The notes: a model not told the origin generated them from the letters alone. A stretch of 64,000 nt of DNA from Vibrio sp. D404a (GCF_030248535.1 NZ_JAHGAJ010000001.1:1-64000); one strand, 5' to 3'. Shown: positions 34,826 to 44,905, numbered from the stretch's first letter. Numbers and translations: made by a program.

Positions 34826-36139
34826 TTAGTCGAACTGACTTAAAACTTCATCGATAATCGCCACACCATCTTTGATCTCATTCGGCTTAATAATGAGCGG
34901 AGGGGTGACATGAATGCGATTGTTTACGATAAAGGTGAGTAGGCCTTGTTCGGTGAGCTTTTGCTTAATTTGACCCATTTTCGCGTTGCTAAGTGGTTCC
35001 TTGGTCGCGCGATCTTCGACCAGCTCCACTGCCCAAAACATGCCCTTGCCTCGAATGTTGCCGATGATGCTACGTTTTTCCATTAACGCGATCAGTGATG
35101 GCCCAAGAAGCGAGTTACCAATCTCGTCTGCGTAATGAATGATGCCTTCCTCCTCCATGGCGTCGATGGCAGCTACGATAGTAGACATTGCAAGGGGATG
35201 GCCAGAGTAGGTAAGCCCGCCCATGAAGAACTCAGACTTGAAGAAGTCACATATCGCCTCACTGACCAGTACACCACCGACGGGTACATAACCTGAGTTG
35301 ACCCCTTTCGCGAAGGTCACTAAATCTGGAGTGACATTAAAGTGCTCAAACGCGAACCATTTACCCGTGCGCCCAAAACCGACCATGACTTCATCAAAAA
35401 TCAATTGAATCCCATGTTTGGTTGCAAGATCACGAACGCCTTGCAAGTAACCTTCTGGCGGGAGCAGGAAGCCTGCTGTGCCCGGAATCGTCTCAAGTAA
35501 AATGGCTGCGATAGAGCCTGGGCCTTCACACTCGATAACGCGCTCTAAGTGAGCCAATGCGCGTTCACACTCTTCTATTTCTGACGTCGCGTTGAATTCA
35601 GTTCGATATAAATAAGGGTTGAAGAAGTGTACGTGACCACGGCTGTATTCGTTGGGGACGCGTCTAAAATCTCCGGTTGCTGCGATGGCTGAGCCTGTAT
35701 TGCCGTGGTACGAGCGATAGGCTGATAGCACTTTGTCGCGGCCAGTAAACTGTCGTGCCATTCGAATTGCGTTTTCATTGGCATCGGCACCTGCGTTGGT
35801 AAAGAACACCTTTTTGAAGGCACTTGGTGCTCGCTCAAGGATTTTCTTAGCTGCTATCCCTCGAGTTAAGTTTGCGGTTGCCGGAGCGATGGTTGCGAGT
35901 GTGTCCGCCTGCATTTTAAGAGCTTCAATCACTTTAGGGTGCTGGTGACCAATGTTGGTGTTCACAAGCTGACTGCTGAAGTCTAAATACTCGCTCCCGT
36001 CAAAGTCCCACATAGTGCAACCTTGCCCACGAGCTATCGCAATTGGGGTGGCACTCTCTTGAACGGACCAAGAATGAAACACGTTCTTGTCGAGTTCAAT
36101 GACGTCTTGGTTAGTGATTTCAGATGATAACAAATCCAT
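34826..36139 (-). CDS. Class III PLP-dependent aminotransferase (possible taurine/omega-amino acid:pyruvate type)
   Basis: A 437-residue fold-type I aminotransferase. Visible features are FFTNAGADANENAIRMAR, the phosphate/ring-binding YRSYHGNTG, LIFDEVMVGFGRTGKW and the PLP-lysine segment TFAKGVNSGYVPVG. The N-terminal HSWSVQ and the class fit enzymes acting on terminal amino groups such as taurine, beta-alanine or GABA. Neighbours are a MocR regulator and an amino-acid importer on one side, and a TauE/SafE exporter plus an SDR on the other. That set resembles published taurine-to-isethionate nitrogen scavenging (Tpa, sulfoacetaldehyde reductase, exporter), but the substrate remains an inference. 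Confidence 0.8.
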   Translation of the reverse strand: MDLLSSEITNQDVIELDKNVFHSWSVQESATPIAIARGQGCTMWDFDGSEYLDFSSQLVNTNIGHQHPKVIEALKMQADTLATIAPATANLTRGIAAKKILERAPSAFKKVFFTNAGADANENAIRMARQFTGRDKVLSAYRSYHGNTGSAIAATGDFRRVPNEYSRGHVHFFNPYLYRTEFNATSEIEECERALAHLERVIECEGPGSIAAILLETIPGTAGFLLPPEGYLQGVRDLATKHGIQLIFDEVMVGFGRTGKWFAFEHFNVTPDLVTFAKGVNSGYVPVGGVLVSEAICDFFKSEFFMGGLTYSGHPLAMSTIVAAIDAMEEEGIIHYADEIGNSLLGPSLIALMEKRSIIGNIRGKGMFWAVELVEDRATKEPLSNAKMGQIKQKLTEQGLLTFIVNNRIHVTPPLIIKPNEIKDGVAIIDEVLSQFD

Positions 36140-36258
36140 TTTATTCTCCTGTGCAATAACATCGCTCTTGATGGCGAGCAGTAACGCTATCTTGGCGAGA
36201 AAAACTCGTGGAGGTGTAGTGTCAGTTTAAAAAAAGTGGTGGGTCAGTATCGCCGCGT

Positions 36259-36293
36259 CTGTCTGCCCTAAAGGATTTAGAAAACTGGCTCTA
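36259..36293 (+). promoter_or_regulatory. Shared MocR-type operator motif, copy 2
   Basis: CTGTCTGCCC followed by GATTTAGAAAACTGGCTCTA. It matches the element upstream of the ABC operon (33026-33056, opposite strand) and lies in the divergent gap between the aminotransferase and the exporter gene. Confidence 0.6.
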
Positions 36294-36379
36294 TGGCGTT
36301 CAAGTCAACCTCATTACATTGAAAACACGGAACGCATCTGATGTCAGGTGCACAGTAGACGCAATGGAACCACTAACTC

Positions 36380-37099
36380 ATGACTTGGACAGAACTCGGA
36401 ATTGGATCACTTTTGATTGTTTTTGCGGGTGTGGTTCGCGGCTATTCAGGTTTTGGATTTGCTGTGATTGCTGCGCTTTGTCTGAACTTTGTTGTTACGC
36501 CAATTGAGTCGATTGTTATCGCTATTACTCTCGATTTGCTTAGTAGCCTGTGTCTTATTCGAGGTGTTGGCGCCAACATCGATAGGCCGTTAGTAACAAA
36601 GCTGATTACGGGGATGCTAATAGCGACACCTTTTTCGTTGTTTGTAGTGTCATGGGTGTCATCGGATGGATTAAAGCTTCTTATTGCTGGCTTATCTATG
36701 GTTGCTGGCGGATTGATCATGTTGGATCTAAGGCTAAATTGGCTTGATAAGCGTTATTCGTTAGCTGTCGGAGCATTCTCTGGATTTGGCATGACGGCTG
36801 GTTCTGCTGGTGGACCGCCCTTAATTTTGTATTTACTCAATCTGATGATGAGTTCTAACGAGCTTCGGGCGACAGCCATCGTATTTTTCATGGCGAGTGC
36901 AATGACGTCGATTGTAGGGCTAACAGTCATTGGGGCGGTGACCGGACATTTGATCATGACGAGTATGACGCTGCTACCCGCTGCGTTAGTCGGTAACACC
37001 ATTGGTAAGAAGATGCATCAATGGTTGCCTGAGCTTTCTCCAAGGCTAACAACCGCACCCATTCTGATGGGGCTAGCACTCGTTACATTTTTACTCTAA
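36380..37099 (+). CDS. TauE/SafE family anion exporter (TSUP)
   Basis: A 239-residue inner-membrane protein with about eight membrane segments in two related halves; the conserved N-terminal RGYSGFGFAV and the mid-protein GMTAGSAGGPPLILYLL are family signatures. TSUP proteins export or import sulfite, sulfoacetate, isethionate and similar anions. It is divergent from the aminotransferase gene and 30 bp ahead of the SDR on the same strand. In a taurine-type pathway it would export the sulfonate end product. Confidence 0.85.
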   Translation: MTWTELGIGSLLIVFAGVVRGYSGFGFAVIAALCLNFVVTPIESIVIAITLDLLSSLCLIRGVGANIDRPLVTKLITGMLIATPFSLFVVSWVSSDGLKLLIAGLSMVAGGLIMLDLRLNWLDKRYSLAVGAFSGFGMTAGSAGGPPLILYLLNLMMSSNELRATAIVFFMASAMTSIVGLTVIGAVTGHLIMTSMTLLPAALVGNTIGKKMHQWLPELSPRLTTAPILMGLALVTFLL

Positions 37100-37882
<783 letters not shown>

Positions 37883-37896
37883 AGAGCAGCCCAATA

Positions 37897-37929
37897 GTAG
37901 TGGCCAGTTTCGCTGAGCCACTACATTTT
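37897..37929 (+). terminator. Terminator after the exporter-SDR operon
   Basis: GTAGTGGC/GCCACTAC stem with an inner CAG/CTG helix and a short loop, followed by ATTTTG. It lies between convergent genes. Confidence 0.65.
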
Positions 37930-37970
37930 GAAACCATGGAATAATTAAACGTATCTTAGATAACAATCTA

Positions 37971-39581
37971 TTATATTTTGTCTTTCATTAGTGAGTAATT
38001 CGGTAACCCATTACAGATTGAGATAGACAGAGACATCCAGATGAGTAAAACCAACATAGTGTAGTTCACCGATGTCAGACGAGAGTCTGCGACAATGGCT
38101 AACACTTCGTTGTAATCAGACTGGTCAATGGTGCTATTTTCCATCATTCCAACCACCATCTCATTAGAGGAGAACGGAATCAGTTTCTCTTGAGATATGA
38201 TCTCTTGAGTCTCATAAGAGAGGTTAGACGCACTAATCACATCTTTTTTGATTTCACCTGTGAAAGAGAACAGCATGATGGAGCCCAATATGGCTACGCC
38301 CATCGCTTGACCAAAATTGCGGAATGTTGCTTGAATACCGCCCGATTGACGCGCTTCTTTTTCAGGTAGAGCATCGGTTACAACCAATGAGGATTGAGAG
38401 GCTACAATACCAGTGCCTGTTCCAAACAGAAGTAGGGATGGAAATTGCCACCAAGTAATGCCATCAACATCGAAACCTAGGAACATCATGAGTACACCAC
38501 TTGCAACTAAAACGAAGCCAAGCTGAGTGACACGTCGGCAGGTTAAGTGACTAAGCTGCTTGGTAGTTGCAATAGAGCCAACGATCATACCCACCGCAAA
38601 AACCACCAATGCAGATGCTGATTCAATGGCATTGAAGCCTGCGACAAGCTGCATGAAACTCACGTTCACAAATGATGTAAAGCCGAACAGTAGGAATACA
38701 GTCGCGCACAAATATAGACCGCGCAGTACCTGTGGGTTGGTTAAGAATATTTGTGGAAGCAAAGGCGTACCACCAGAAAGTTCAAACTTCTTCTCCCACT
38801 TGATTAGAGCAATTAGGATCATAATCCCCAAAGCAACTGACACGAGTGATGGAGAGATACCCAAGATTTGGACGTCGCCAAGCGGCTCAATTAAACCCCA
38901 TTCAGAAATTTTCAGTAGACCTGTAACGAAAAATGCAAGGCCGATAGCAGCCAATATGATGCCCGTGAAGTCGATTTTTCCAGAGAACTTCTCTGAATCG
39001 ATATTAGGAATCACCAAAATAACGGACGCAGTCAGCACTGCACAGTAAAGGCCTTGGACTGCGAATGCCGCGCGGAAACCTGCAATGTCGATCATGAAGC
39101 CGAAAATAACGGGAGCAAGTGCACTGGCTACACCGAGGAAAGCCGCAATAGAGGCGAAGGCAATCGCCTGATCTTTACCTTTGTAGATACCTGCAATGTT
39201 GGCTAGTACGGCAGGTATTAAGAGGCAGCCTGCAACGCCACAAGACAGACGAGCAACATAGTTAAGCACATCCATATTCGGTGCAACAGAACTAGCAAAA
39301 GCGGAAATCGCCATCAATGCTGCACCAATGATCATCTGGCGCTTCCAGCCAATTATGAGGCCCGTTAGGCCACCTGTGATCATGCCGGCTGCGGCCACGA
39401 GTGGATAGATGGCATTCGCCATTTGAATTTCTGCCATCGTCGAACCGAATAAGCTAAGCATAGCTTCAGTAGCAACCGCTAAACCTGCATTGTCCGACAT
39501 AGTAGAAAACTGAGCTGCCAGTAACACATAAAGCGGAAACCATTTCTTTGGATCCGCTTTGGTCGTGGTAGTTGTTGTCAT
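37971..39581 (-). CDS. MFS transporter, DHA2-type with about 14 membrane segments
   Basis: A 536-residue major facilitator, probably a proton-driven drug or solute exporter of the 14-TM class. Features are SDNAGLAVATEAMLSLFG in the first helix, the loop GLIIGWKRQMIIGA between helices 2 and 3, and RQSGGIQATFRNFGQAMG in the seventh-to-ninth region. It begins with MTTTTTT and has an AGAGG ribosome-binding site. It follows an SDR gene by 68 bp on the same strand and is likely in its operon, so it belongs to the FadL/twin-dehydrogenase regulon and may export a toxic substrate or product. Confidence 0.85.
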   Translation of the reverse strand: MTTTTTTKADPKKWFPLYVLLAAQFSTMSDNAGLAVATEAMLSLFGSTMAEIQMANAIYPLVAAAGMITGGLTGLIIGWKRQMIIGAALMAISAFASSVAPNMDVLNYVARLSCGVAGCLLIPAVLANIAGIYKGKDQAIAFASIAAFLGVASALAPVIFGFMIDIAGFRAAFAVQGLYCAVLTASVILVIPNIDSEKFSGKIDFTGIILAAIGLAFFVTGLLKISEWGLIEPLGDVQILGISPSLVSVALGIMILIALIKWEKKFELSGGTPLLPQIFLTNPQVLRGLYLCATVFLLFGFTSFVNVSFMQLVAGFNAIESASALVVFAVGMIVGSIATTKQLSHLTCRRVTQLGFVLVASGVLMMFLGFDVDGITWWQFPSLLLFGTGTGIVASQSSLVVTDALPEKEARQSGGIQATFRNFGQAMGVAILGSIMLFSFTGEIKKDVISASNLSYETQEIISQEKLIPFSSNEMVVGMMENSTIDQSDYNEVLAIVADSRLTSVNYTMLVLLIWMSLSISICNGLPNYSLMKDKI

Positions 39582-39649
39582 AACAAACCTCTTGTCATTT
39601 TAGGAGAAGAAGTGCTGCCTTAGGTTTGTCTAGAGCAGCACTTAATTGA

Positions 39650-40402
39650 TTAGCGGATTAGGTAGCCGCCGTCTGCTGCGTAGTAGTTGCCTGTTATAAA
39701 GCTGGCTTTATCAGAGCTAACGAAAGTCACTACGTCTGCAATTTCTTGTTCTTCGCCAAGGCGACCTACTGCGTGAAGTACTTTCAAGCCTTCTACTTGC
39801 TCGTCGTTCAAAGCAGCCGTTACAAGAGGAGTGTTGACATAAGCTGGGCCTACACAGTTAACGCGAATGTTCTCGCCTGCGTGATCCAATGCTGCGTTTT
39901 TAGTTAAACCGATAACGGCGTGTTTTGAAGCCACGTAAGCGCCTGCACCCGAAAAACCACGTTGGCTCAATACCGAACCGATGTTTACAATGCTGCCACC
40001 GCCGTTTTTACGCATTTGCTCGATTTGCGTTTTCATGCCGTAGAAAACGCCAGACAGGTTCACTTCCATAACGAACTTCCAGCTGTCTACTGTGATGTCG
40101 CCTGTTGCGTGAAGCTCGTGGCTGACACCTGCGTTATTACAAGCAATATCCAAACGACCGTATTCGGATACTGCGCGCTCAACTAACGCGATATGATCTT
40201 CCATGTTTGCAACATTCGCATACTGGAAGCAAGCAGTGCCGCCAAGAGCAACGATTTGATCAACCGTTTCTTGTCCGCCTTGCTCGTTAATATCAGAAAC
40301 AACAACTTTTGCGCCGTTGTTTGCGTAGTCAATAGCTATGCTTCGTCCGATCCCTGAACCTGCACCCGTTACAACCGCAACTTTATCTTGTAGAGTTTTC
40401 AT
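39650..40402 (-). CDS. Short-chain dehydrogenase, FabG-like
   Basis: An SDR of 250 residues with all classical motifs: TGAGSGIG, a D at the NAD-type position (VVSDI), NNAG, IGSVLSQRG carrying Ser, YVASK, and a C-terminal GNYYAADGGYLIR. The start ATG at 40402 has an ACGAGGAC ribosome-binding site, unlike the TTG at 40420. It is the first gene of an operon with the MFS pump. Upstream at 40488-40521 is the promoter element shared with four other genes of this region. Confidence 0.85.
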   Translation of the reverse strand: MKTLQDKVAVVTGAGSGIGRSIAIDYANNGAKVVVSDINEQGGQETVDQIVALGGTACFQYANVANMEDHIALVERAVSEYGRLDIACNNAGVSHELHATGDITVDSWKFVMEVNLSGVFYGMKTQIEQMRKNGGGSIVNIGSVLSQRGFSGAGAYVASKHAVIGLTKNAALDHAGENIRVNCVGPAYVNTPLVTAALNDEQVEGLKVLHAVGRLGEEQEIADVVTFVSSDKASFITGNYYAADGGYLIR

Positions 40403-40486
40403 ATTTTTTGTCCTCGTCAATTGGGAAGAAGCAAAAATTAGCCGAGCTAATTTACGCAGTTATAGTAGGCTTCGAATTCTTCTGGC

Positions 40487-40521
40487 ACGAGGAAATGCGG
40501 AATTTACGAACGGGAAAGCGC
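40487..40521 (-). promoter_or_regulatory. Shared promoter element, copy 1 (SDR-MFS operon)
   Basis: In gene orientation: GCGCTTTCCC-N4-GTAAATTC-N4-TTTCCTCG, 85 bp before the start codon. The spacing is identical to copy 2 at 41833-41866. Probable binding site of the cluster's LysR regulator or an extended promoter. Confidence 0.6.
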
Positions 40522-40557
40522 TTGTATACGTGAGTAAATGGCTCATATAAAGCTTAA

Positions 40558-40902
40558 TTAGTCCATTATTGGTATTGGCAAAGGTAAGTTGTTTCGTTCG
40601 CATAGCTTACCCGTTCTTGTCTCTCCCGCCTTTCTGGTCAATGGGTTATATTTCGGATAAACAATGTCAGGGTATGAAGGAGGCGCAAAGCTAGTTTCGA
40701 CCCAAGTCCTATCTCGACATGGCTCATAGTTGTGATTGAGTGCAGTGTGTTCATGTTCTTTCTCTACCACGTACTCATGATACCCATTGGCTACATGGTT
40801 TTGAGAGTGGGTGAGAAACCCACTGAGGGCGAAGCAAGGACTCGCCACCAATGACGTGAATAATAAAAAGTAAGGGTGTTGGTATCGGGTTGTTTTTTTC
40901 AT
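40558..40902 (-). CDS. Small secreted protein of unknown function
   Basis: A 114-residue protein with a signal peptide (HPYFLLFTSLVASPCFALSG). The mature part is His- and Pro-rich at intervals (NGYHEYVVEKEHEHTALNHN, then SFAPPSYPDIVYPKYNPLTR) and has two Cys (EPCRD, KLCER) that could pair. I do not recognise a family. A good ribosome-binding site AGGTGG precedes the ATG. It stands between two SDR genes of the same orientation, but a terminator upstream (40938-40965) suggests its own promoter. Confidence 0.6.
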   Translation of the reverse strand: MKKTTRYQHPYFLLFTSLVASPCFALSGFLTHSQNHVANGYHEYVVEKEHEHTALNHNYEPCRDRTWVETSFAPPSYPDIVYPKYNPLTRKAGETRTGKLCERNNLPLPIPIMD

Positions 40903-40937
40903 GTCATTCCACCTAATAAGTTGTTAGTCAGAACAAT

Positions 40938-40965
40938 AAAAAAAGGGCCAGCGTGATAGCTGGCC
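40938..40965 (-). terminator. Terminator of the second SDR gene
   Basis: A 7-bp stem GGCCAGC/GCTGGCC with a 6-nt loop, followed on the minus strand by C and seven T. Confidence 0.88.
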
Positions 40966-41017
40966 AAACAAGCGGGGTTCGCTCTAAAAAGAAGAAGTTC
41001 ACAAATGTGCAGCTTTA

Positions 41018-41773
41018 CTAGACTGCTAAGTAGCCGCCATCAACGTTGTAATATGCCCCGTTGATGAAGCCCGCGCGCTCAGAAGCAAGAAAAGCAACAA
41101 CTTCACTGATCTCGCGTGGTTTACCGATTCGACCGATTGGGTGAGCAGCAAGAACGGCAGCTGCTGACTCTTCGTCCGCCTCTTCAGTAATCATTGGTGT
41201 TTCAATCACACCAGGTGCAACCATATTGATACGAATACCGTGACGCGCATAATCAACCGCGTAAGTAGACGTTAGGCCATTTACAGCATGTTTAGATGCT
41301 GCATAAGGTGCACAGAATGGAATAGCAGCACGACCTGCAATTGACGTCGTGTTGATAATCGCTGGGTTAGCAATTCCATTTGCTAGGAAGTATTTGATTT
41401 GAGCGTTCATCGCAAGAGCAACACCACGAACATTGATTTCAAATACTTTGTCGAACACGTCCATGTCTTGGTCAGCACCAAGCTTGTCTGTTTGACCGAT
41501 GATACCTGCATTGTTAAATGCAATATCAACCTTACCGAACGTCTCAACACCCGTGTCAATAAGCATCTGATGGTCGTCAGAACTTGTTACATTTGCTCTA
41601 ACGAAAACGATGTTCTCGTTTGTCTCAGCGAGCGTAAGGATGTCGTCAGAAGCAACGGTATCACCTGCAACTACTTTTGCACCTTCTTCTAGGAACAGAC
41701 GAACACTGTCTAGGCCAATGCCAGAAGCAGCACCAGTAATAATGGCAACTTTATCTTGTAGTAACATTTTCAT
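41018..41773 (-). CDS. Short-chain dehydrogenase, FabG-like
   Basis: An SDR of 251 residues: TGAASGIG, NNAGIIG, NTTSIAG with the catalytic Ser, YAASK and the ending INGAYYNVDGGYLAV. The ATG at 41773 follows a CGAGGA ribosome-binding site; the upstream in-frame extension has none. It resembles the SDR at 39650 but is clearly distinct. Monocistronic with a strong terminator. Its promoter carries copy 2 of the shared element. Confidence 0.85.
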   Translation of the reverse strand: MKMLLQDKVAIITGAASGIGLDSVRLFLEEGAKVVAGDTVASDDILTLAETNENIVFVRANVTSSDDHQMLIDTGVETFGKVDIAFNNAGIIGQTDKLGADQDMDVFDKVFEINVRGVALAMNAQIKYFLANGIANPAIINTTSIAGRAAIPFCAPYAASKHAVNGLTSTYAVDYARHGIRINMVAPGVIETPMITEEADEESAAAVLAAHPIGRIGKPREISEVVAFLASERAGFINGAYYNVDGGYLAV

Positions 41774-41832
41774 GTCCTCGTATGTAGGGGTTTTTAAACT
41801 GAATTCATCATAGAAAGTTGGCAAAAATTAAA

Positions 41833-41866
41833 CGAGGAAAGGCAGAATTTACTCTTGGGAAAGCGC
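41833..41866 (-). promoter_or_regulatory. Shared promoter element, copy 2 (SDR gene)
   Basis: In gene orientation GCGCTTTCCC-N4-GTAAATTC-N4-TTTCCTCG, exactly the same words and spacing as copy 1. It ends 59 bp before the start codon. Confidence 0.6.
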
Positions 41867-42157
41867 TAAGGCGTGCGAGGGAAAAGAGAGCACACGGCTC
41901 TTAATGAGTGCTCGTTACGGAAAGGTTTGGAGTTAAGACAAGGTTTTAGAAAGCGTTCTATTAGCAAATATCGGGATTGGGCGCTTTTATTTTATTGATA
42001 TCAGTGAGTTAAGTATTTGACTTATTGAGGCGGCTATTGATTAGGCGGATATTTGCTTTTCTTAATCAACGGATGAGTTTTATGAATGCCTCTCTCTTGT
42101 TAATAATTACGCGATTCAATTTTGGTATTTGATTTATCTTTCAATTACTTAGTTTCA

Positions 42158-42188
42158 ATTTCCTGTTGGGAACTCTTACGTTTCCTCG
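42158..42188 (+). promoter_or_regulatory. Shared promoter element, copy 3 (first twin gene)
   Basis: ATTTCC starts at 42158 and TTTCCTCG is at 42181-42188. The distance between the TTTCC words is 22 bp, as in copies 1 and 2. It is 110 bp before the ATG. Together with copy 2 it accounts for the 41825-42298 gap, in which no gene is visible. Confidence 0.55.
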
Positions 42189-42298
42189 AAGAGGGCTATT
42201 TTATCGGTAACTATAAGCTGGCAAGTACAGGAGGTACTTAACATGATCAGCAAGGATCTCAGCTGAATAACTCATTTAGCAATAACGAGGAAACCCCT

Positions 42299-43480
42299 AT
42301 GAGCAACAAAAGAATTCTGATCACTGGTGTTGGTGGCGTTGGCATTCATACTGCGCACCTTCTTTCAACTATGCCAGGCACTGATATTTACTTAGCTGAT
42401 ATCCGTGAGCAGCACGTGATTGCAAAAGCAAACTCGGTGTATGACTCTGCATATTACTTCAATAAAAACGAAGCGAATCGTCCGAATGTCTTCCCTGTTT
42501 CGATGAATATGCTCGACAAAGAAGCCATGCAAAAGCAGCTCGAAGAGATCAAACCAGACGTTATCATCCACTTAGCAACAATGATGGCGGCTCAAAAAAT
42601 TCGAGCGGCTCTACCACTTGAAGCGGCTCAGAAAGTTTACGATGCAAACCCAGTCGGTACTGGCTTGCGTCCGTGGGCACCTGGTCACTGTGTACTGCTA
42701 TTCAACCTAATGTCGGCAATTAAGGATTCTGGTATCCAAACGCACGTTGTTAATGGTTCTGGCTGTGATTATCTGAACGTGGCATTCCACAATATCGGCA
42801 TGCCAATAACTTGTGGTCTAGGTGATTGGGCACTGGCTGAGCCAGGACTTGTTCGTGCCATTGCTAAGCGTCTTGATGTTCACGAGCGCGACGTAACGCT
42901 TTACCTAGCGGGTCACCACTCATTGATCATGCCTCTTGCATACTACGGTAGCCTACTTGATATTCCTTCATACATTAAAGTGGAAGTTTTGGGTACCGAT
43001 GTGACTGACAAGCTTGATTTCGAAGGCGATATCTTTAAAGAGTTCCACAAGTACAATTCATGGCCAGAGGTCGCAGAAGATCGTGACCAAGAGCAAACGT
43101 CTTCTCACGCTGCTGCTATTGCTCGTGCGATCGTATTTGACACCAACGAAATCATGAATGTACCAGGCCCTGAAGGTTTACCAGGTTGTTACCCATGTCG
43201 TGTTAATAAAGACGGCGTTCATGTCATTATTCCTGAGGGAACAACACGTGAAGAGCTTATTGCGGTTAACGAACATGGTAACGTAGCGGAAGGATTCTCT
43301 GAAATCCGCGCTGACGGTACTATGGTTGCGAACGATTATACAACCAAAATCATTGAAGAAGAGTTTGAGATGGAGTGGAGATATCGTGAATTCCAACCCC
43401 ATCAGGCGATGGAAGCGTTCCAAGAAATCAACGAAGGCTTCAAACGCTACGTAGCAAAGAACCCAATTACGGAAGCCTAA
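42299..43480 (+). CDS. Rossmann-fold NAD(P)-binding protein, twin A (LDH/MDH-like features)
   Basis: A 393-residue protein with an N-terminal dinucleotide motif RILITGVGGVGIHTAHLL and DIYLADI. It would often be labelled NAD-dependent epimerase. The middle and C-terminus, however, read like the lactate/malate dehydrogenase superfamily: NPVGTG after the second half of the Rossmann fold, a helix LVRAIAKRLDVHERDVTLYL, then AGHHSLIMPL (compare the GEHG of LDH), and HAAAIARAIVFDTNEIMNVP with GCYPCRVNKDGV. About half of all positions are identical to the gene at 46354. It is alone in its transcript and ends in a terminator. The substrate is unknown. Confidence 0.65.
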   Translation: MSNKRILITGVGGVGIHTAHLLSTMPGTDIYLADIREQHVIAKANSVYDSAYYFNKNEANRPNVFPVSMNMLDKEAMQKQLEEIKPDVIIHLATMMAAQKIRAALPLEAAQKVYDANPVGTGLRPWAPGHCVLLFNLMSAIKDSGIQTHVVNGSGCDYLNVAFHNIGMPITCGLGDWALAEPGLVRAIAKRLDVHERDVTLYLAGHHSLIMPLAYYGSLLDIPSYIKVEVLGTDVTDKLDFEGDIFKEFHKYNSWPEVAEDRDQEQTSSHAAAIARAIVFDTNEIMNVPGPEGLPGCYPCRVNKDGVHVIIPEGTTREELIAVNEHGNVAEGFSEIRADGTMVANDYTTKIIEEEFEMEWRYREFQPHQAMEAFQEINEGFKRYVAKNPITEA

Positions 43481-43514
43481 TGCGCGGTAAAGCCAATTTC
43501 CTCTCGTATCCCCA

Positions 43515-43540
43515 AAGCCAGCATCTCTGCTGGCTTTTTT
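43515..43540 (+). terminator. Terminator after twin A
   Basis: AAGCCAGCA/TGCTGGCTT stem with a 4-nt loop and a run of six T. Confidence 0.9.
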
Positions 43541-43683
43541 CATCTAAGCAAAGCTCACGCTTTAAGGCTATCGATGAGGCAAAGCGATTTACATTGGTTC
43601 GCACAGAAATACGTGGAATCGCTATTGACATTGTCTAAAGTAAAAAACATAGATTGTGAGAATTTTCAAAAGGTGCCGATAGA

Positions 43684-43718
43684 AAAAGCAGCATAAAGTG
43701 ACACTTTATGCTGCTTTT
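43684..43718. terminator. Long terminator hairpin after the FadL gene
   Basis: A 17-bp perfect inverted repeat (43684-43700 and 43702-43718, arms AAAAGCAGCATAAAGTG) around a single A. Both arms end in A or T runs, so it works in either direction; it lies 21 bp after the FadL stop codon. Confidence 0.85.
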
Positions 43719-43738
43719 GAATGAAAGCTAGTCGTGAC

Positions 43739-44905
43739 TTAGTAAGCGTAAGACAGGCTTAACCAATGCAGGCGGTGTGAGGTCATTTTACCTTGGTAAT
43801 CAATGATACCGAAATCGTAAGCAACAGTTGGCGTACCAAGATCGCGGTATTCATAGGCGAGACCAACACGATGGCCATTACTCATGGTGTATTCTAAACC
43901 GGCACCAATCGCGTATTGCTCGACCAAAGGCAGGTCCGACTCAGCATCGCTGGCATTCATTGATTTGCTGTCCCAACGTGCGCCCGCTTGGTACTTCATG
44001 TTTCCGTCAGTGTAATTTACTGCTGCACCTAAGTGGTAGACGTTATTCATCTCACGACCGTCTTTAATGCCGACGATTTTGTCGCCTTTGCCATACTCTT
44101 TCCACTCTTCAAAGCCTGTTTGAAGTTTAATTCCCCAATTCTCGTCAAACTGGTGGCTTAAACCGACGGTAAGAATACTTGGGTATTTAAACTCTTTATC
44201 CCCGACGCCTTGTAAATGGATTTTATGCTTTGCTGCGTGCTTGTAATTCACAGCAATGTAAGTATCAGGAGTAAAATCGTACATTGCGGAGAGCATAAAG
44301 GTTGGCTCTACCGAGTTATCGTCTGCATTAACACGTCCAAGACCCGCAACATCATTGGTTTTGATTTCGGCTTCCATGTATTGCGCAATGACCGCAGCAC
44401 CAAGAGTGAACTTATCGTTCACTTGATATGAACCACCGAAGTTGAAGTTGATGAACTCTACTGCTTGTTCGTCGTAGATGCCACCGCCCATTAGACCGTT
44501 GCTGTAATCGAGTCCAAGACCACCTTCACCATGGACAGATACGCCAAGCACCACTTGGTCGTTTATACGCTTTGCGTAGGCGGCACTAGGAATCAGTTTG
44601 CGCTTTTTACCGCGGGTGGTGGTGTAGATATCGTACTTATCAGATTCTGGGTTGTATAAGTAGCCACTGTGTGCGGAAGCTGCATCCAAGAAGGAGGCAC
44701 CAACCGAGAAGCTGTAATCTTTCACGGAGGCTAAACCTGCGGGGCTGGTAGCCATCGCTGAAGCGTCCGTGCGGTTTGTTGCGTTGGCAATCCCTGCCGA
44801 AGAAACACTGTCAAACGTTGCAATCTCTGGAAGCGTAATACCACCTGCATGGGCACCAGTCGCAAACAGAGCAGAAACGATCATCGCTGTTCTAGTTAGT
44901 TTCAT
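43739..44905 (-). CDS. FadL/TodX-family outer-membrane transporter
   Basis: A 388-residue barrel for hydrophobic solutes. After the signal peptide (MKLTRTAMIVSALFATGAHA) comes the N-terminal hatch-type GGITLPEIATFDSVSSAGIA and ATSPAGLASVKDYSFSVGAS. GEGGLGLDYSNGL is a typical loop, and the chain ends HRLHWLSLSYAY with the aromatic barrel signal. It is the intact paralogue of the frameshifted gene at 23290-24416. It lies between the two twin dehydrogenase genes, and its promoter carries copy 4 of the shared element. It probably imports the hydrophobic substrate of this cluster. Confidence 0.88.
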   Translation of the reverse strand: MKLTRTAMIVSALFATGAHAGGITLPEIATFDSVSSAGIANATNRTDASAMATSPAGLASVKDYSFSVGASFLDAASAHSGYLYNPESDKYDIYTTTRGKKRKLIPSAAYAKRINDQVVLGVSVHGEGGLGLDYSNGLMGGGIYDEQAVEFINFNFGGSYQVNDKFTLGAAVIAQYMEAEIKTNDVAGLGRVNADDNSVEPTFMLSAMYDFTPDTYIAVNYKHAAKHKIHLQGVGDKEFKYPSILTVGLSHQFDENWGIKLQTGFEEWKEYGKGDKIVGIKDGREMNNVYHLGAAVNYTDGNMKYQAGARWDSKSMNASDAESDLPLVEQYAIGAGLEYTMSNGHRVGLAYEYRDLGTPTVAYDFGIIDYQGKMTSHRLHWLSLSYAY

